Below, piece by piece: positions 62,713 to 64,000 of a stretch of 64,000 nucleotides of DNA (positions are counted from its first letter, which is position 1; every line of letters starts with the position of its first letter). Source of the DNA: CAWIUB01 sp963839175 (GTDB lineage: Bacteria; Actinomycetota; Actinomycetes; Mycobacteriales; Jatrophihabitantaceae); contig CAWIUB010000037.1 of NCBI GenBank assembly GCA_963839175.1, forward strand, positions 3,426-67,425. Reading direction: 5' to 3'. The position numbers were made by a program, and so were the translations under genes. The notes under the pieces are model-generated. The model was not told where the DNA came from and ran no database searches. It was given only the letters and a program-made list of their open reading frames with translations.

Positions 62713-63294
62713 ATGAGACGCGACGCAGCAATCAGGTACTGCCTGACGCTGCCGGGCGCATACCTCGACAACCCGTGGGGCGAGGAGGACACCGTCGTCA
62801 AGGTCGGCGGCAAGATCTTCGCCTTCCTCGGCGGTGCCGACGGGCCGCTCGCCATTGCCGTGAAGAACACCCCGGAGCTGATCGACGAGTGGCGGGCCCG
62901 GTATCCGCAGCACATCGGCCCCGGCCCGTACCTGAAGAAGACGTTGTGGAACCGGGTCGTCACCACCGGCGCGGGCTCGCCGAAGGACGACGAGGTGCGC
63001 GAGCTGATCGAGGACTCCTACGCGCTGATCGTCGCGGCGCTGCCCAAGGCCAAACGGCGCCTGATTCAGCGCAGGTGCTGCCAGGCGGCCCAGGCGCTGG
63101 CCACCATGTCGTCCAAGTCCCGGCTGGCCCGCCAGCCGAAGTCCGCGGCGATGCGGTCGACCGCCCCGACGATGCGCGCCGGGTCGCCCGGCCGGCGCGG
63201 CGCCACCTGCGGCTCGAGATCGATGCCGGTGACGCGCCGCATCGCGTCCAGCACCTCCAGCACGCTCGACCCCTCGCCCCGTCCGATGTTGTAG
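62713..63294 (+). CDS. YjbR/MmcQ-like DNA-binding-fold protein with run-on C-terminus
   Basis: Residues 1-118 are a complete MmcQ/YjbR domain (RDAAIRYCLTLPGAYLDNPWGEEDTVVKVGGKIFAFLG, YLKKTLWNRVVTTG, LIEDSYALIVAALPKAKRR). The usual stop after KAKR is missing and the frame continues about 75 low-complexity residues antisense to galE. A one-base change near 63060 would give a TGA at 63062-63064, so the extension is probably not native. Confidence 0.7.
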   Translation: MRRDAAIRYCLTLPGAYLDNPWGEEDTVVKVGGKIFAFLGGADGPLAIAVKNTPELIDEWRARYPQHIGPGPYLKKTLWNRVVTTGAGSPKDDEVRELIEDSYALIVAALPKAKRRLIQRRCCQAAQALATMSSKSRLARQPKSAAMRSTAPTMRAGSPGRRGATCGSRSMPVTRRIASSTSSTLDPSPRPML

Positions 63295-64000
63295 GCCGCC
63301 GCGCAGGGTTCCCCCTTGTCCAGCCGGCGGGCGGCGATCACGTGTGCCTCGGCCACGTCGGACCACGTGGACGTAGTCGCGAACGCAACTGCCGTCCGGC
63401 GTCGGATAGTCAGTCCCGTTCACGACCGGCCGCTCGCCACGGGTAAGTGCGCCGAACACCTTGGGGAACAGGTTGTGTGGGCTGCGGTCGGTCAAGTGGA
63501 CCGGGCCGGACCCGACCACGTTGAAGTAGCGCAACGACGTCTGGCGCAGCGGTCGGCCGTACCACGGCGAGGTCGCGCAGCAGCCATTCGCTGGCTACCT
63601 TCGTCTGCCCGTAGGGGCTCTCCGGATTGGCCGGCGCGTCCTCGGTGACGAGCTCAACTCGTCGGCGTCCCGTACCAGGACGCGCTGGAGGAGAACACGA
63701 ACCGGTCGATGCCGCGCTGCTCGACGGCCTCGAGCAGCACCTGCATGCCGGTGACGTTCTGCCGGTAGAACCGCAGCGGCTCGCGCACCGATACGCCGGC
63801 GTACTTCAGCCCGGCCAGGTGCATGACGCCGGTGACCGCGTGCCCGTCGATCGCGTACGCGACGGCCTCCGGGTCGGTGACCGATCCCTCGACGAACGGC
63901 ACCCCGTCGGGGACGAAGTCGCGGTAGCCGGTGGACAGGTCATCGAGCACCACCACGTCGGTGCCCGCCTCCTGAAAGGCGAGCACGATGTGCGATCCGA
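63066..64000 (-). pseudogene. galE: UDP-glucose 4-epimerase with three frameshifts, 5' end outside
   Basis: Segments in three frames, in order from the window edge: GSHIVLAFQEAGTDVVVLDDLSTGYRD to RFVFSSSASWYGTP (to about 63660); ELVTEDAPANPESPYGQTKVASEWLLRDLAVV (to about 63535); LRYFNVVGSGPVHLTDRSPHNLFPKV to RDYVHVV (to about 63360); DVAEAHVIAARRLDKGEPCAAAYNIGRGEG to the stop at 63066. Catalytic Ser and the YxxxK (YGQTK) are present, so ancestral function is clear. Decay or base-calling errors. Confidence 0.85.

Overview
The window is about 70% GC and carries a gene set and order typical of Actinomycetota. Lineage markers are a mycothiol S-conjugate amidase (mca), a DUF501 - ppx - ftsB - eno - mazG neighbourhood, DUF3467, DUF4235, DUF5302 and DUF6542 proteins, and a run that parallels the mycobacterial fadA - GDSL lipase - cbs - metB - greA - mca - DUF255 - uppS - phoH2 - fumC - glpX - xseBA - ispH region. 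I infer a free-living high-GC actinobacterium outside Mycobacterium; the genus cannot be fixed from the sequence alone.

Layout. 1-2040: tail of a phage-like or integrative element (C-terminus of an HK97-type capsid protein, DUF3467, small orphan genes, a winged-helix-like protein behind an inverted repeat). 2040-13720: housekeeping block with ychF, rmuC, a DUF6542 membrane protein, ispH, a translationally coupled run (lipid-droplet-type protein, xseA, xseB, FUSC transporter, glpX), a UPF0145 protein and fumC. 13660-14690: decayed and intact toxin-antitoxin modules. 14870-19940: phoH2, a short-chain Z-isoprenyl diphosphate synthase, an arginine/glycine-rich protein and a DUF255 thioredoxin-fold protein. 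20050-26105: the most plastic part, with a low-GC two-gene lipoprotein/membrane cassette, an ISAs1-family element with a 9-bp target duplication, a second IS with a 5-bp target duplication, and an enoyl-reductase-like gene broken by both.

26100-47480: coiled-coil and membrane proteins, pepP, arfB, mca, greA, a MoxR-type AAA ATPase with a VWA partner, an ECF sigma factor with its membrane partner, an acetyl-CoA-synthetase-like/GNAT fusion overlapping an AcuC-type deacetylase, vapBC, metB, cbs, an SGNH hydrolase and a thiolase. 47480-52110: a frameshifted DUF559 gene bracketed by two copies of a hairpin repeat, a Bax-inhibitor-like membrane protein, DUF5302, a TetR/SnoaL divergent pair and another vapBC. 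52167-64000: a tRNA with a UAA anticodon, ndh, a family-5 uracil-DNA glycosylase, DUF4235, ppx, DUF501, ftsB, eno, hicAB, three exact-length 95-bp tandem repeats, a DinB-like protein, mazG, a frameshifted SurA-like lipoprotein, a DUF218 protein, a papain-like protease, a YjbR/MmcQ protein and a galE carrying three frameshifts that runs off the window.

Themes. Four complete toxin-antitoxin modules and one decayed module sit at gene borders. Short direct repeats recur at gene ends and starts. Several genes appear to be leaderless, with a TANNNT hexamer 6-8 nt before the start codon. Single-base frame breaks occur in several genes (a transposase, DUF559, SurA-like, galE, possibly the YjbR gene), so either local gene decay or assembly errors must be considered. 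No complete new defence or biosynthetic system is evident; the least explained items are the lipoprotein cassette at 20.1-21.6 kb, the periodic repeats at 56.2 kb and 58.9 kb, and the hairpin repeats around 47.5-48.8 kb.
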